Source of the DNA: Pseudomonas triclosanedens
Lineage (GTDB): Bacteria > Pseudomonadota > Gammaproteobacteria > Pseudomonadales > Pseudomonadaceae
Length of the DNA: 64,000 nt
Assembly (NCBI RefSeq): GCF_026686735.1
Contig: NZ_CP113432.1
Location: 1,798,001-1,862,000, forward strand
Reading direction: 5' to 3'
A model generated the notes under the pieces. The model was given only the letters and a program-made list of their open reading frames with translations, had not been told where the DNA came from and did no database searches. The position numbers and the translations under genes are program-made. Position 1 is the first letter of the stretch, and each line of letters opens with the position of its first letter. This document shows positions 18,261-24,329 of the stretch, one piece after another.

Positions 18261-18489
18261 TGTCCCGCACTGAGTGGACAGTGACTTACGGTGGAAAATG
18301 TCCACCGCAAGGAGTGTTCATGACCCAGACCAGACGACGTTTTCCCGAATCCTTCAAACGCGATGCGGTAGACTAGGTGCATGCCGGCACGCCGCCCCCA
18401 CTCGACGCTGGGCTATCTCAGTCCGATAGAGTTTGAGCGGCGCTATGCGAGCAGTAACTCTTAACTACCTGTCCACCAGTTCTGGGACA
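18261..18489 (+). mobile_element. IS3-family remnant, 229 bp, internally deleted, with 3-bp target duplication
   Basis: The ends are imperfect inverted repeats: TGTCCCGCACTGAGTGGACAG on the left against TGTCCCAGAACTGGTGGACAG read from the right. Flanking GAC at 18258-18260 and 18490-18492 is a 3-bp direct repeat. Inside, an ATG at 18320 starts an OrfA-like peptide MTQTRRRFPESFKRDAVD; further on (18381-18464) is the OrfB C-terminus HSTLGYLSPIEFERRYA. Everything between has been deleted, leaving a MITE-like relic. Confidence 0.85.
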
Positions 18490-18513
18490 GACCAACCTTC
18501 CTCTATCTGCGAC

Positions 18514-19512
18514 TCAATCCCAGAGCCCCGAAAGAGCCCGTGTCGGATTGAGCCTCACCGCATCCTGCAGGTGATCCGGCGATAGGTGTGCATAGCGCAT
18601 CGTCATTGCCAGTGACGTATGCCCCAGGATCTTCTGCAGCGTCAGGATATTCCCGCCATTCATCATGAAGTGCGACGCGAAGGTGTGGCGCAGCACGTGG
18701 GATGCTTGGCCGGCGGGAAGGGCGATGCAGGTCTTGATGGTCTGATCGAAGCTGTTACGGCAGTTCGAGAAAGCGCCGTGCCGTGCGAAGTGATCCTGCA
18801 GGGCGACCTCGAGGACGCTATCGATAGGCACCGACCGAGCCCGCTTCGACTTCGTGTTCACGAAGGTCACGCAACCGCCGCGCACACGTCCAGGAACAAG
18901 CCCCTCAGCCTCTCCCCAGCGTGCTCCTGTCGCCAGGCAGACCCTTGCCACCATTTCCACGTGCGGCGTCTTACAGCGCTTCCTGATGGCTTCAAACAGC
19001 GTGCGGATCTGTTCCTCAGCCAACCAGGTCAATTCCCGCTCCTGGAGCTTGAGCAACTTCACCCGCAGCAGCGGATTCGCGTAGTCGATCTCGCCCAACT
19101 GATGCAGCTCGTTGTACACCGCCCGCAGATAGCCCAGGCGGTTGTTCAACGTCTTGCCATGCGCGCCCGAGGCCAGTTGCTGCGCCCGGTACTCCGTGTA
19201 TTGGTTGCCTGTCAGTTGCAGCGCTACCGGATCCCCCAGGTCATCTGCCAGCTGCAGCAACAGCCGCGCGCGATTCTCGCCATCGCTCAGCGCATGACCA
19301 TGCAGAATACGCCAGCGCTCGACTAACTCGGACAGTCGCCGCCGATCCTTGGGCTGTGGGTTCCATTCCGGGTTCTGCGCCAGGCGCTGACGCATTAGGG
19401 CTTCGAAGCGTTGCGCTTCTGCTTTAGTCTTAAATTGCCTCCGGAAGCGCTTTCCTTTGATAGGTTCGACATCGACCAGCCAGCGCCCATTCTCCATGTG
19501 CTCGATCCCCAT
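18514..19512 (-). CDS. Pf-type tyrosine integrase
   Basis: A 332-residue tyrosine recombinase. Start ATG 19512 (MGIEHMENGRWLVDVEP) has GGAGGTGG upstream; an upstream in-frame start at 19554 lacks support. Catalytic residues: Arg in CLATGARWGEAEG, Lys in VNTKSKRARSVP, HVLRHTFASHFM (H-x-x-R), LGHTSLAMTMRYAHLSP (His and nucleophile Tyr). The end DHLQDAVRLNPTRALSG and overall sequence resemble the Pf4 integrase (PA0728) as I remember it. It is the likely enzyme acting at tRNA-Ser. Unlike Pf4, it is encoded at the left end of the phage module and on the opposite strand. Confidence 0.95.
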   Translation of the reverse strand: MGIEHMENGRWLVDVEPIKGKRFRRQFKTKAEAQRFEALMRQRLAQNPEWNPQPKDRRRLSELVERWRILHGHALSDGENRARLLLQLADDLGDPVALQLTGNQYTEYRAQQLASGAHGKTLNNRLGYLRAVYNELHQLGEIDYANPLLRVKLLKLQERELTWLAEEQIRTLFEAIRKRCKTPHVEMVARVCLATGARWGEAEGLVPGRVRGGCVTFVNTKSKRARSVPIDSVLEVALQDHFARHGAFSNCRNSFDQTIKTCIALPAGQASHVLRHTFASHFMMNGGNILTLQKILGHTSLAMTMRYAHLSPDHLQDAVRLNPTRALSGLWD

Positions 19513-19572
19513 ATCCACCTCCGCAAAACGACATAGGGAGCACATGCACGCCACGAAATCAAAATCTCGCCC

Positions 19573-20436
19573 TTACTGTGCTTCGCTGTGCAGAAAGCGT
19601 GCAGTGGATGGTGATTTAACTCCGGAGCTTTCTATCTCGGGAAACAGCTCACTGTAGATATACAGGTCGCGCTTGAACCTTGTTCTGCTTCTGGCACTAC
19701 AGCCGTGAAGACTAACTGTATCAAGTATAAAGCTTCCAAGGCTTATTAGGAGAGATAGCAAAAAACTTAGGATGAATATTCCTCCTGCTAGAATGCTGGC
19801 GGAGAGCGTTATGAAACCGATGTTCTTGATGTTGCTAAGATCAGAGAGGTTGAAGGCTTCAGGGTTCGTAAGCAAACTCTGCCCGGCAAAAGTTAGTAGG
19901 CCGCCAAGTATTGGAAGGAGAAAAAGTATCAGCGTTCTGGGTACTTTCGCCACATACCTAAGTAAGCGTGTGTCCAAGCCGGAAAGAAGTCTCTCCTGCC
20001 GAGAGATTTGTCCTTCTATTCTTTCAAACTCGGCGGCGAGGAGTGGATAGCTTGTAGGTGGTAAGGCAATTTCTCTGGCCAACCAAGCGCGGCGACATTC
20101 CGAGTCATCAAGAATGATACCTTGCTTACTAGGTGGTGGGAGCCTGGCTCTTCGGATTTTTTCGGCAGTCTGTTCTTCGTCGTGAGCTACCTTCAGCGCT
20201 AAGGCTATTACTTCGGATATGTATAGCAGAAAAAGGGCCGTAAATGAGAGGGCGAGATTGCCTTTTATGAATAGATAAATGCCTGTGCAATAAAGTGATG
20301 GAACACATGCCGCAAGGCTTACCGACGACCAAAATTTTTTGCTTTTGAGAGAGCGCTTGTTTAAGTGGTTTTCAAAGATGTTATTGTACTGTTTTGCGAT
20401 TCTTTTTAGTTCTGTGTATTGAATGTTCCTTTTCAT
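19573..20436 (-). CDS. Unknown four-helix membrane protein (prophage accessory gene)
   Basis: 287 residues, family not recognised. Two hydrophobic hairpins are visible: about 36-80 (SVSLAACVPSLYCTGIYLF...LSFTALFLLYISEVIAL) and about 170-240 (TLILFLLPILGGLLTF...ILSFLLSLLISLGSFIL). A charged soluble segment between them holds CRRAWLAREIALPPTSYPLL. AAAGGA precedes the ATG. The gene is AT-rich relative to phage core genes, lies downstream of the DUF4062 gene on the same strand and ahead of the integrase, the place where Pf phages carry variable cargo. A membrane effector partner for the DUF4062 protein is a hypothesis. Confidence 0.7.
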   Translation of the reverse strand: MKRNIQYTELKRIAKQYNNIFENHLNKRSLKSKKFWSSVSLAACVPSLYCTGIYLFIKGNLALSFTALFLLYISEVIALALKVAHDEEQTAEKIRRARLPPPSKQGIILDDSECRRAWLAREIALPPTSYPLLAAEFERIEGQISRQERLLSGLDTRLLRYVAKVPRTLILFLLPILGGLLTFAGQSLLTNPEAFNLSDLSNIKNIGFITLSASILAGGIFILSFLLSLLISLGSFILDTVSLHGCSARSRTRFKRDLYIYSELFPEIESSGVKSPSTARFLHSEAQ

Positions 20437-20518
20437 TGAAATCCTTTTTCACGTTTGATTGCGCATGTCAAAGCTTTTATGTTGCTTTGCATGGGATTAA
20501 ACATGGGTGAGCTTGGGG

Positions 20519-20791
20519 CTAGATAGGCGATTCCCTGTTCAAGAGTTTGAGGACTTGGTGTATCGAACCTTGAGTTTCTCGCAGTTCTAGAATTACATTG
20601 TCTGTTGCATCGCGAGCTCTTCTCTTGGCTTTGTTGAGTTCGGAAATTAGTCGTGGCATTCTCTCAAAGTTGTCGCGAAAGCTTATAGCGCCGTCGAGGA
20701 CTTCGGTAATAGATTTGAATAGGTTATCTAAGGAGGTTTTTAGTTTATTGTGTTCAATTTCTTCGTTAACTTCAAATGTTAGCGAAATTGC
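20519..20791 (-). pseudogene. 3' part of the DUF4062 gene beyond an in-frame TAA
   Basis: Directly after the TAA at 20794-20792 the same frame stays open for 90 more codons to TAG at 20521-20519. It has coding character: AISLTFEVNEEIEHNKLKTS, then FRDNFERMPRLISELNKAKR, ending LKLLNRESPI. It is amphipathic and helical like the C-terminus of the upstream product, so the intact gene probably encoded about 383 residues. A single base change or stop readthrough would join the parts. Confidence 0.65.
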
Positions 20792-21670
20792 TTAGCTTAA
20801 AGCATGGAAAGCTGCTGTTCTTGTCTCCTTCAATATCTTGGTTTGATATTCGACAGTATCACTATAGCGATGCATGTTATCACTGGTTAATTTGAATATT
20901 TTTCTAGCTTTAGCGATTCTTGCATTTTCCTCGAGTAAGCTTGTCTCGCGCATTTCCTCCGTTCTGCGCCTAAGTTGGTCTGAGTAGCTTATTGTTGCGG
21001 CTGAGACTGTTTCTACAGCTGCCGAGTTTGTAGCCATGTTGCTGTCGTATATGTCGATGTAGTCAAAGTATCCAAAGTCTACTTCGTCATGCATTTCCGT
21101 GGTTTCTGTATTGCGGCTTGCATCTGTATTGGGAATGGCATTTGCCCATTTCTGGGCCGCTTTACTCAGGTGAGTTCTAACCACGGACTCAAATGAATCT
21201 AAGCTATCGAATGAGAAATAGTATCCACCTTTCTCAATAAGCCCTCTTCTAAACTCCTGGATCTTAGCAATTTGACTAGGGTCTATTTGAGATGGAGGGA
21301 TTGGTTGATCTTTGAAGTAGATCATTAGGTCGATATCTTCGTTTTTTTCTGAGAACCTTTTGTAAGCTCGCTCAAATTCCTCGACAGTGCCTGAGCTGGC
21401 TTCTTGTGTTGGTGTGCCGAAACGTCCCCAGAAAATTGCGATAAAAATATCGTAATCGTCACCAATCTGTTTGTTGATCACGTCTTGGGGATATTCTCCA
21501 AAGGCTGGAGTTGTATCTGTCTCCCAACGTAATAGATCTAATCTAAGATTTAGCGTTCTGCTCCAAGTCTTATTGAGCTCTAATATTATTTCCTCTAGAA
21601 CTTGTCTTTCATCCTTTACATCTCCAGGGGATGCCACAAATACGCTGATGACTTTTTCATTTCTTGGCAT
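20792..21670 (-). CDS. DUF4062 / TIR-like protein, truncated by a nonsense codon
   Basis: 292 residues. The N-terminal 165 residues fit DUF4062, a TIR-like flavodoxin fold: VISVFVASPGDVKDERQVLEEIILELN, LDLLRWETDTTPAFGEYPQDVINKQIGDDYDIFIAIFWGRFGTPT, SGTVEEFERAY. Such domains occur in STAND-type and other candidate anti-phage or signalling proteins. The rest (about 215-292) is charged and coiled-coil-like. AAGGAACT precedes the ATG at 21670. The frame is interrupted by TAA after AFHALS but continues in frame for 90 codons. AT-rich; likely cargo. Function in defence is inference. Confidence 0.75.
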   Translation of the reverse strand: MPRNEKVISVFVASPGDVKDERQVLEEIILELNKTWSRTLNLRLDLLRWETDTTPAFGEYPQDVINKQIGDDYDIFIAIFWGRFGTPTQEASSGTVEEFERAYKRFSEKNEDIDLMIYFKDQPIPPSQIDPSQIAKIQEFRRGLIEKGGYYFSFDSLDSFESVVRTHLSKAAQKWANAIPNTDASRNTETTEMHDEVDFGYFDYIDIYDSNMATNSAAVETVSAATISYSDQLRRRTEEMRETSLLEENARIAKARKIFKLTSDNMHRYSDTVEYQTKILKETRTAAFHALS

Positions 21671-21793
21671 ATTTAGTTCCTTTAAGTACGCGCCACCAGT
21701 TCTTGGATTCTGCAGCTGTTTGACTTCTTTGTTTGCCCTGCTGAGAGCCCTATTCTTTACTAAACCAACGCTGTGCTGCCTTTTTGGTCAGCA

Positions 21794-22063
21794 TTACCCC
21801 GCGCTGGGTGCCTGCAATTTTTTATCAGCCTCGTCGTAGTCTGGGCTCGTTTGCCCAATTGAAGGAGCAAGCTTGCCGGTCACTAACCAGTAGGCATATT
21901 CGGGAAAAGCTTCTGCGATAGCAGCAATGTCATCCTCGTTTGCTCGTCGCCTACCGTTCCGAAGCGAGTACCAGTTACTCCTGTCGATTCCTGTGAGCTT
22001 TTCTAGCTCCGTAGCACTGAGCCCTTTTTTATCCCAAATAGCTATAAGCCGCGCTCTAATCAT
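21794..22063 (-). CDS. Phage repressor (Pf repressor C-like, HTH)
   Basis: An 89-residue protein with a helix-turn-helix (about 15-55): GLSATELEKLTGIDRSNWYSLRNGRRRANEDDIAAIAEAFPEYAYWLVTG. This is the small single-domain repressor found next to the excisionase in Pf phages (Pf4r-like). It is divergent from the excisionase gene; the shared 122-bp intergenic region holds a 14-bp inverted repeat suited to be its operator. It should maintain lysogeny. Confidence 0.85.
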   Translation of the reverse strand: MIRARLIAIWDKKGLSATELEKLTGIDRSNWYSLRNGRRRANEDDIAAIAEAFPEYAYWLVTGKLAPSIGQTSPDYDEADKKLQAPSAG

Positions 22064-22091
22064 TCAACAATCGTCTTTAAAGTGTACATAA

Positions 22092-22154
22092 GTTCCTTGA
22101 ACTATATTCAAGCAACTAGTACCTTGATCTTGCCTTGAAGATAGTTCAAGGAAC
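22092..22154. promoter_or_regulatory. Candidate lysogeny operators between repressor and excisionase
   Basis: Perfect 14-base inverted repeat: GTTCCTTGAACTAT at 22092-22105 and ATAGTTCAAGGAAC at 22141-22154, 35 bp apart. Each arm contains the quasi-palindrome TTCCTTGAA. Location between the divergent repressor and xis genes supports operator function; binding is inferred. Confidence 0.6.
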
Positions 22155-22185
22155 CTTTGCAGAAGATCATAGTGCAGGAATGTGC

Positions 22186-22398
22186 ATGGAAGTGGAAGAA
22201 CTCAAGCCCGAGCAATTCGTGAACTGCCCACCTCTGATGCCGTGGCGCCAGTTCGCTATCTGGATCCGCATGGAAGACGACCAAGACCGCGTGCGCGGTT
22301 GGATCGACAAGGGCTATCTGCCCACGGTTCGCCTCGGTCGCCATCGCATGGTCAACGTCGCTTTGGTGGTCAAGCACCTGCTTGAGCAGGAGGACTGA
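22186..22398 (+). CDS. Excisionase / DNA-binding protein (XisF-like)
   Basis: A 70-residue protein. MPWRQFAIWIRMEDDQDRVRGWIDKGYLPTVRLGRHRMVNVALVVKHL fits the small winged-helix/MerR-like excisionase seen as the first rightward gene of Pf phages. I place the start at ATG 22186 (AGGA seven bases before it); longer readings from TTG 22135 overlap the operator repeat. It is expected to favour excision and derepress the phage. Downstream genes follow with overlaps or short gaps. Confidence 0.75.
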   Translation: MEVEELKPEQFVNCPPLMPWRQFAIWIRMEDDQDRVRGWIDKGYLPTVRLGRHRMVNVALVVKHLLEQED

Positions 22399-22400
22399 CG

Positions 22401-22463
22401 ATGAAGAGCGGGTTTCTCTGGATCAGCAAGGAGATGGCAGCATGCTCAATTACTTGTTCGTGA
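22401..22463 (+). CDS. Possible 20-residue leader peptide or frameshifted 5' end
   Basis: ATG 22401 has an excellent GGAGG eight bases upstream and encodes MKSGFLWISKEMAACSITCS before TGA. It overlaps the next gene (ATG 22442) in another frame. MKSGFLWISKEM looks like a natural start of the following membrane protein, so this may be either a coupled leader or a frameshift relic. Confidence 0.35.
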   Translation: MKSGFLWISKEMAACSITCS

Positions 22464-22648
22464 CCGCCGCTCTCGCAATGGTGTTAGGCCTGGCTTTCGA
22501 AGCCCTGCGCCCTGTTGAAGAGACCTTCGTATTCCATATTGTCATCAGCACCCTGCGGGCTTTGCTGCTCTGGGTCATCCCCTCGGTAGCGCTTGCCACC
22601 CTGTTCTATGGCGCCTACTGGCTCGCAACAGAGGGGAGGGGGCTATGA
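22442..22648 (+). CDS. Small phage membrane protein
   Basis: 68 residues with two transmembrane helices (about 4-20 and 36-60) joined by EALRPVEETFVF. ATG 22442 has AAGGAG upstream. Its stop overlaps the ATG of an alternative frame (ATGA), showing tight packing. In Pf phages a short membrane ORF sits at this position ahead of the ssDNA-binding gene; no function is assigned. Confidence 0.65.
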   Translation: MLNYLFVTAALAMVLGLAFEALRPVEETFVFHIVISTLRALLLWVIPSVALATLFYGAYWLATEGRGL

Positions 22649-22651
22649 GAG

Positions 22652-22855
22652 ATGCAGATACTCTCGTACTACCTGTATCGCCCACACGCACCGGGCTGCG
22701 ACTGCTCTGTGTGCTTTGTCACAAGGCTGGGGCCCGTATTGCCCAACCAGTCTGTGTGCGCCGACTGCCAGCCCCCTGGGCGCCCTTATCTGCTCGATGG
22801 CCGCTGGTTCTGCCATCGCCGTTCCTTTTGCGCGAAGCACGACCCAAGTCGCTGA
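22652..22855 (+). CDS. Cys-rich small phage protein (probable zinc-binding), premature stop
   Basis: 67 residues beginning MQILSYYLYRPHAPGCDCSVC. Cysteine pairs CDCSVC, CADC and the CHRRSFCAKH motif suggest a zinc site. TGA at 22853-22855 ends the frame, but it then continues in frame for 28 sense codons (PPKYWHVVYDSGKPTPF...) to TGA 22940-22942. The extension reads like genuine protein, so the ancestral product was probably about 96 residues. Another frame over the same DNA (22645-22956) is Arg/Pro-rich and lacks the paired Cys motifs. Confidence 0.6.
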   Translation: MQILSYYLYRPHAPGCDCSVCFVTRLGPVLPNQSVCADCQPPGRPYLLDGRWFCHRRSFCAKHDPSR

Positions 22856-22942
22856 CCGCCGAAGTACTGGCACGTTGTGTACGACAGTGGCAAGCCGACG
22901 CCCTTCGTCCCCATCCGCGACCCCTTCGAGCTGGAGGGCTGA
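22856..22942 (+). pseudogene. In-frame continuation of the Cys-rich phage gene after TGA
   Basis: Same frame as 22652-22855, encoding PPKYWHVVYDSGKPTPF and FVPIRDPFELEG before a second TGA. Separated by a single TGA codon (one base from CGA Arg or TGG Trp). It is either a nonsense mutation or a readthrough context. Confidence 0.5.
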
Positions 22943-22945
22943 GTC

Positions 22946-23152
22946 ATGACCTCTAACTCGGTGCCGCACCTGATCGTCTGGCTGCTGCTCATTGCATACG
23001 CGCTGGTGGTGGGCCGTTACCACGCTCGCCACACCGTCCGCGCCTGGGCTGACCCGGTCAAGGGCCGCCGCACCGGCTTGTCCGAACATGCCTTACCGCT
23101 CGGACAAACGGAGCGCCGGGCGAAGCGAACCCTTGACCGCGCGCCACCCTGA
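22946..23152 (+). CDS. Small phage protein with one transmembrane helix
   Basis: 68 residues: a hydrophobic helix at about 8-23 (LIVWLLLIAYALVVGRY) followed by a basic tail. It starts 3 bases after the preceding stop with CTGGAGGG upstream. No family recognised; position between the Cys-rich ORF and the ssDNA-binding gene suggests a small phage accessory protein. Confidence 0.55.
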   Translation: MTSNSVPHLIVWLLLIAYALVVGRYHARHTVRAWADPVKGRRTGLSEHALPLGQTERRAKRTLDRAPP

Positions 23153-23375
23153 ACAGCCTGACGGCGGGTGTGCCGGGGGCTCTGCACCCGGCGCACCTGC
23201 CACCCGGCGAGGGCGGGGATGACAAGGGGCAGCGCCCCTTTGTGTTGACCTGATCCGCAGCCCGCACCACCGAAACCAACGAGCACCAACACCCCCGCTG
23301 AATGAACGGCAAACCAGCCGCATTGCAGCAGCGGGCCAACTCACGCCCGAAAAAGGGCGAGACAGGAGAAACACC
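23153..23375 (+). other. Structured phage intergenic region (possible packaging or replication signal)
   Basis: 223 bases without an ORF. They include GCCGGG/CCCGGC (about 23168-23190) and a perfect hairpin AAGGGGC-AGC-GCCCCTT (23224-23240). In tightly packed filamentous phages such gaps often hold the packaging signal, complementary-strand origin or a promoter/terminator. The specific role is inference. AGGAGAAACACC before the next ATG is the ribosome site. Confidence 0.4.
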
Positions 23376-23675
23376 ATGCAATTCGAACTCACTGCGCTGT
23401 GCCTCAACGTCAAGAAAATCACCGTCGAAGGCCGCACCTACTGCTCCGCGATTATTGCCCGCGAACCCATGACCGAACAGGAGCGCCTGCAGAACCGTGG
23501 CTACCTCGTTCAGAAGGTCACGGCGGAGCCCTCCGTTTTCGACCAGATCACCGACCTCGATAAGCCGGGGCAACGCAAGTTCATCGCCACCCTCGTCAAC
23601 GCCGCTGGCGGCAAGAGCCAGCCGCATCTGCTCGGCGTTGTACCCATGCCATCGAACAGCAAGGCCGCCGCGTAA
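23376..23675 (+). CDS. Phage single-stranded DNA-binding protein (pV-like)
   Basis: 99 residues, matching the helix-destabilising ssDNA-binding protein of Pf phages in size and position: MQFELTALCLNVKKITVEGRTYCSAIIARE, then RGYLVQKVTAEPSVFDQI. It coats replicated plus strands before assembly. An AGGAG ribosome site precedes it and the next ORF starts right after the stop. These proteins are made in bulk, consistent with the strong site. Confidence 0.85.
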   Translation: MQFELTALCLNVKKITVEGRTYCSAIIAREPMTEQERLQNRGYLVQKVTAEPSVFDQITDLDKPGQRKFIATLVNAAGGKSQPHLLGVVPMPSNSKAAA

Positions 23676-23927
23676 ATGACAGGAGTAGTTGCCATTCAGG
23701 TCTGCACCGGCTGGGCGTCCACGGCGGACGGCCTCATGCAGTGCCAGCACCTCGAATGGCAACAGGCCTACCTCATTCCGCCGGAGGCCGCAGGTTACGT
23801 CGACCTGCTGGTCAACGGCGGCTTCTCCCCGGAAGCCTTCGGCATCGGTGCCGCTGGCGTCCTGGGAGCCTTCGTGACGGGGCTTTTGACTGGCTGGGTC
23901 GCGTCACTTCTTCGTAAAGCCAGATAG
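23676..23927 (+). CDS. Minor coat / membrane protein of Pf-like phage
   Basis: 83 residues starting immediately after the ssb stop. The N-terminal part has paired cysteines (VCTGWASTADGLMQCQHL), followed by a C-terminal transmembrane segment (about 57-76, GIGAAGVLGAFVTGLLTGWVASLL) and a basic tail RKAR, a coat-protein-like layout. Sits directly before coaB as in Pf phages. Exact capsid role not known to me. Confidence 0.7.
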   Translation: MTGVVAIQVCTGWASTADGLMQCQHLEWQQAYLIPPEAAGYVDLLVNGGFSPEAFGIGAAGVLGAFVTGLLTGWVASLLRKAR

Positions 23928-23939
23928 AGAGGAAACACC

Positions 23940-24182
23940 ATGAAAGGCATGAAGCAACAGATCGCCCAGTTCAACCCGATCCGCTCGTTCCGCAACCTGT
24001 GCATCGCCGGGGCCGTTACTGCCGCCAGCGCCGCGCCGGCCTTCGCCATCGACACCAGCGCGGTGGAATCGGCCATCGACACCGGCAAGACCAACATGGA
24101 AACCATCGGCACCGCCGTTGTGGGCGCCCTGGTCATCCTGGCGGTAGCCGGCCTGATCTACAGCATGCTGCGCAAGGCGTAA
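23940..24182 (+). CDS. coaB: Major coat protein CoaB (pVIII)
   Basis: An 80-residue precursor. The signal peptide ends in SAAPAFA, leaving a mature protein of about 44 residues starting IDTSAVESAIDTG, with the membrane helix GALVILAVAGLIYSMLRKA. The mature C-terminus matches the Pf1 major coat protein as I recall it. GAGAGGAAACACC provides the ribosome site. The protein forms the helical capsid after insertion in the inner membrane. Confidence 0.95.
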   Translation: MKGMKQQIAQFNPIRSFRNLCIAGAVTAASAAPAFAIDTSAVESAIDTGKTNMETIGTAVVGALVILAVAGLIYSMLRKA

Positions 24183-24185
24183 CCC

Positions 24186-24263
24186 GTGCTCTGGTCGGTG
24201 TGGTTGGGGGCGTTCTTCGCCGGGGCCTTCATCACCGGGTACCGCTGCGGCGAATTCTTCTAA
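24186..24263 (+). CDS. 25-residue coat-like peptide (pVII/pIX-like), GTG start
   Basis: GTG 24186 begins 4 bases after coaB, with AAGG in the coaB tail as ribosome site. The peptide is a single hydrophobic helix (LWSVWLGAFFAGAFITGY) ending RCGEFF before TAA. Size, hydrophobicity and position between the major coat gene and the terminator fit the tiny end-cap proteins of filamentous phages. Assignment is by context. Confidence 0.55.
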   Translation: MLWSVWLGAFFAGAFITGYRCGEFF

Positions 24264-24290
24264 CCCCACTCACCTTGTAGCCGGACCTGG

Positions 24291-24315
24291 ACCCCGCTTC
24301 GGCGGGGTTCTTTTT
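24291..24315 (+). terminator. Terminator after the coat-gene cluster
   Basis: Perfect hairpin ACCCCGC-TTCG-GCGGGGT followed by TCTTTTT. Filamentous phages place such a terminator after the major coat gene to separate abundant coat mRNA from the adsorption gene. Confidence 0.92.
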
Positions 24316-24329
24316 CCCTGGAGACTGCC

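Noticed and set aside
18142..18513. Search for an att copy next to the integrase that would make the prophage a separate element
   Set aside because: No stretch resembling the tRNA-Ser 3' end was found there; only a terminator and the IS3 relic.
22645..22956. Alternative 103-residue frame overlapping the Cys-rich phage ORF
   Set aside because: Composition is Arg/Pro-rich without motifs, whereas the overlapping frame has paired cysteines and continues with protein-like sequence after its stop.
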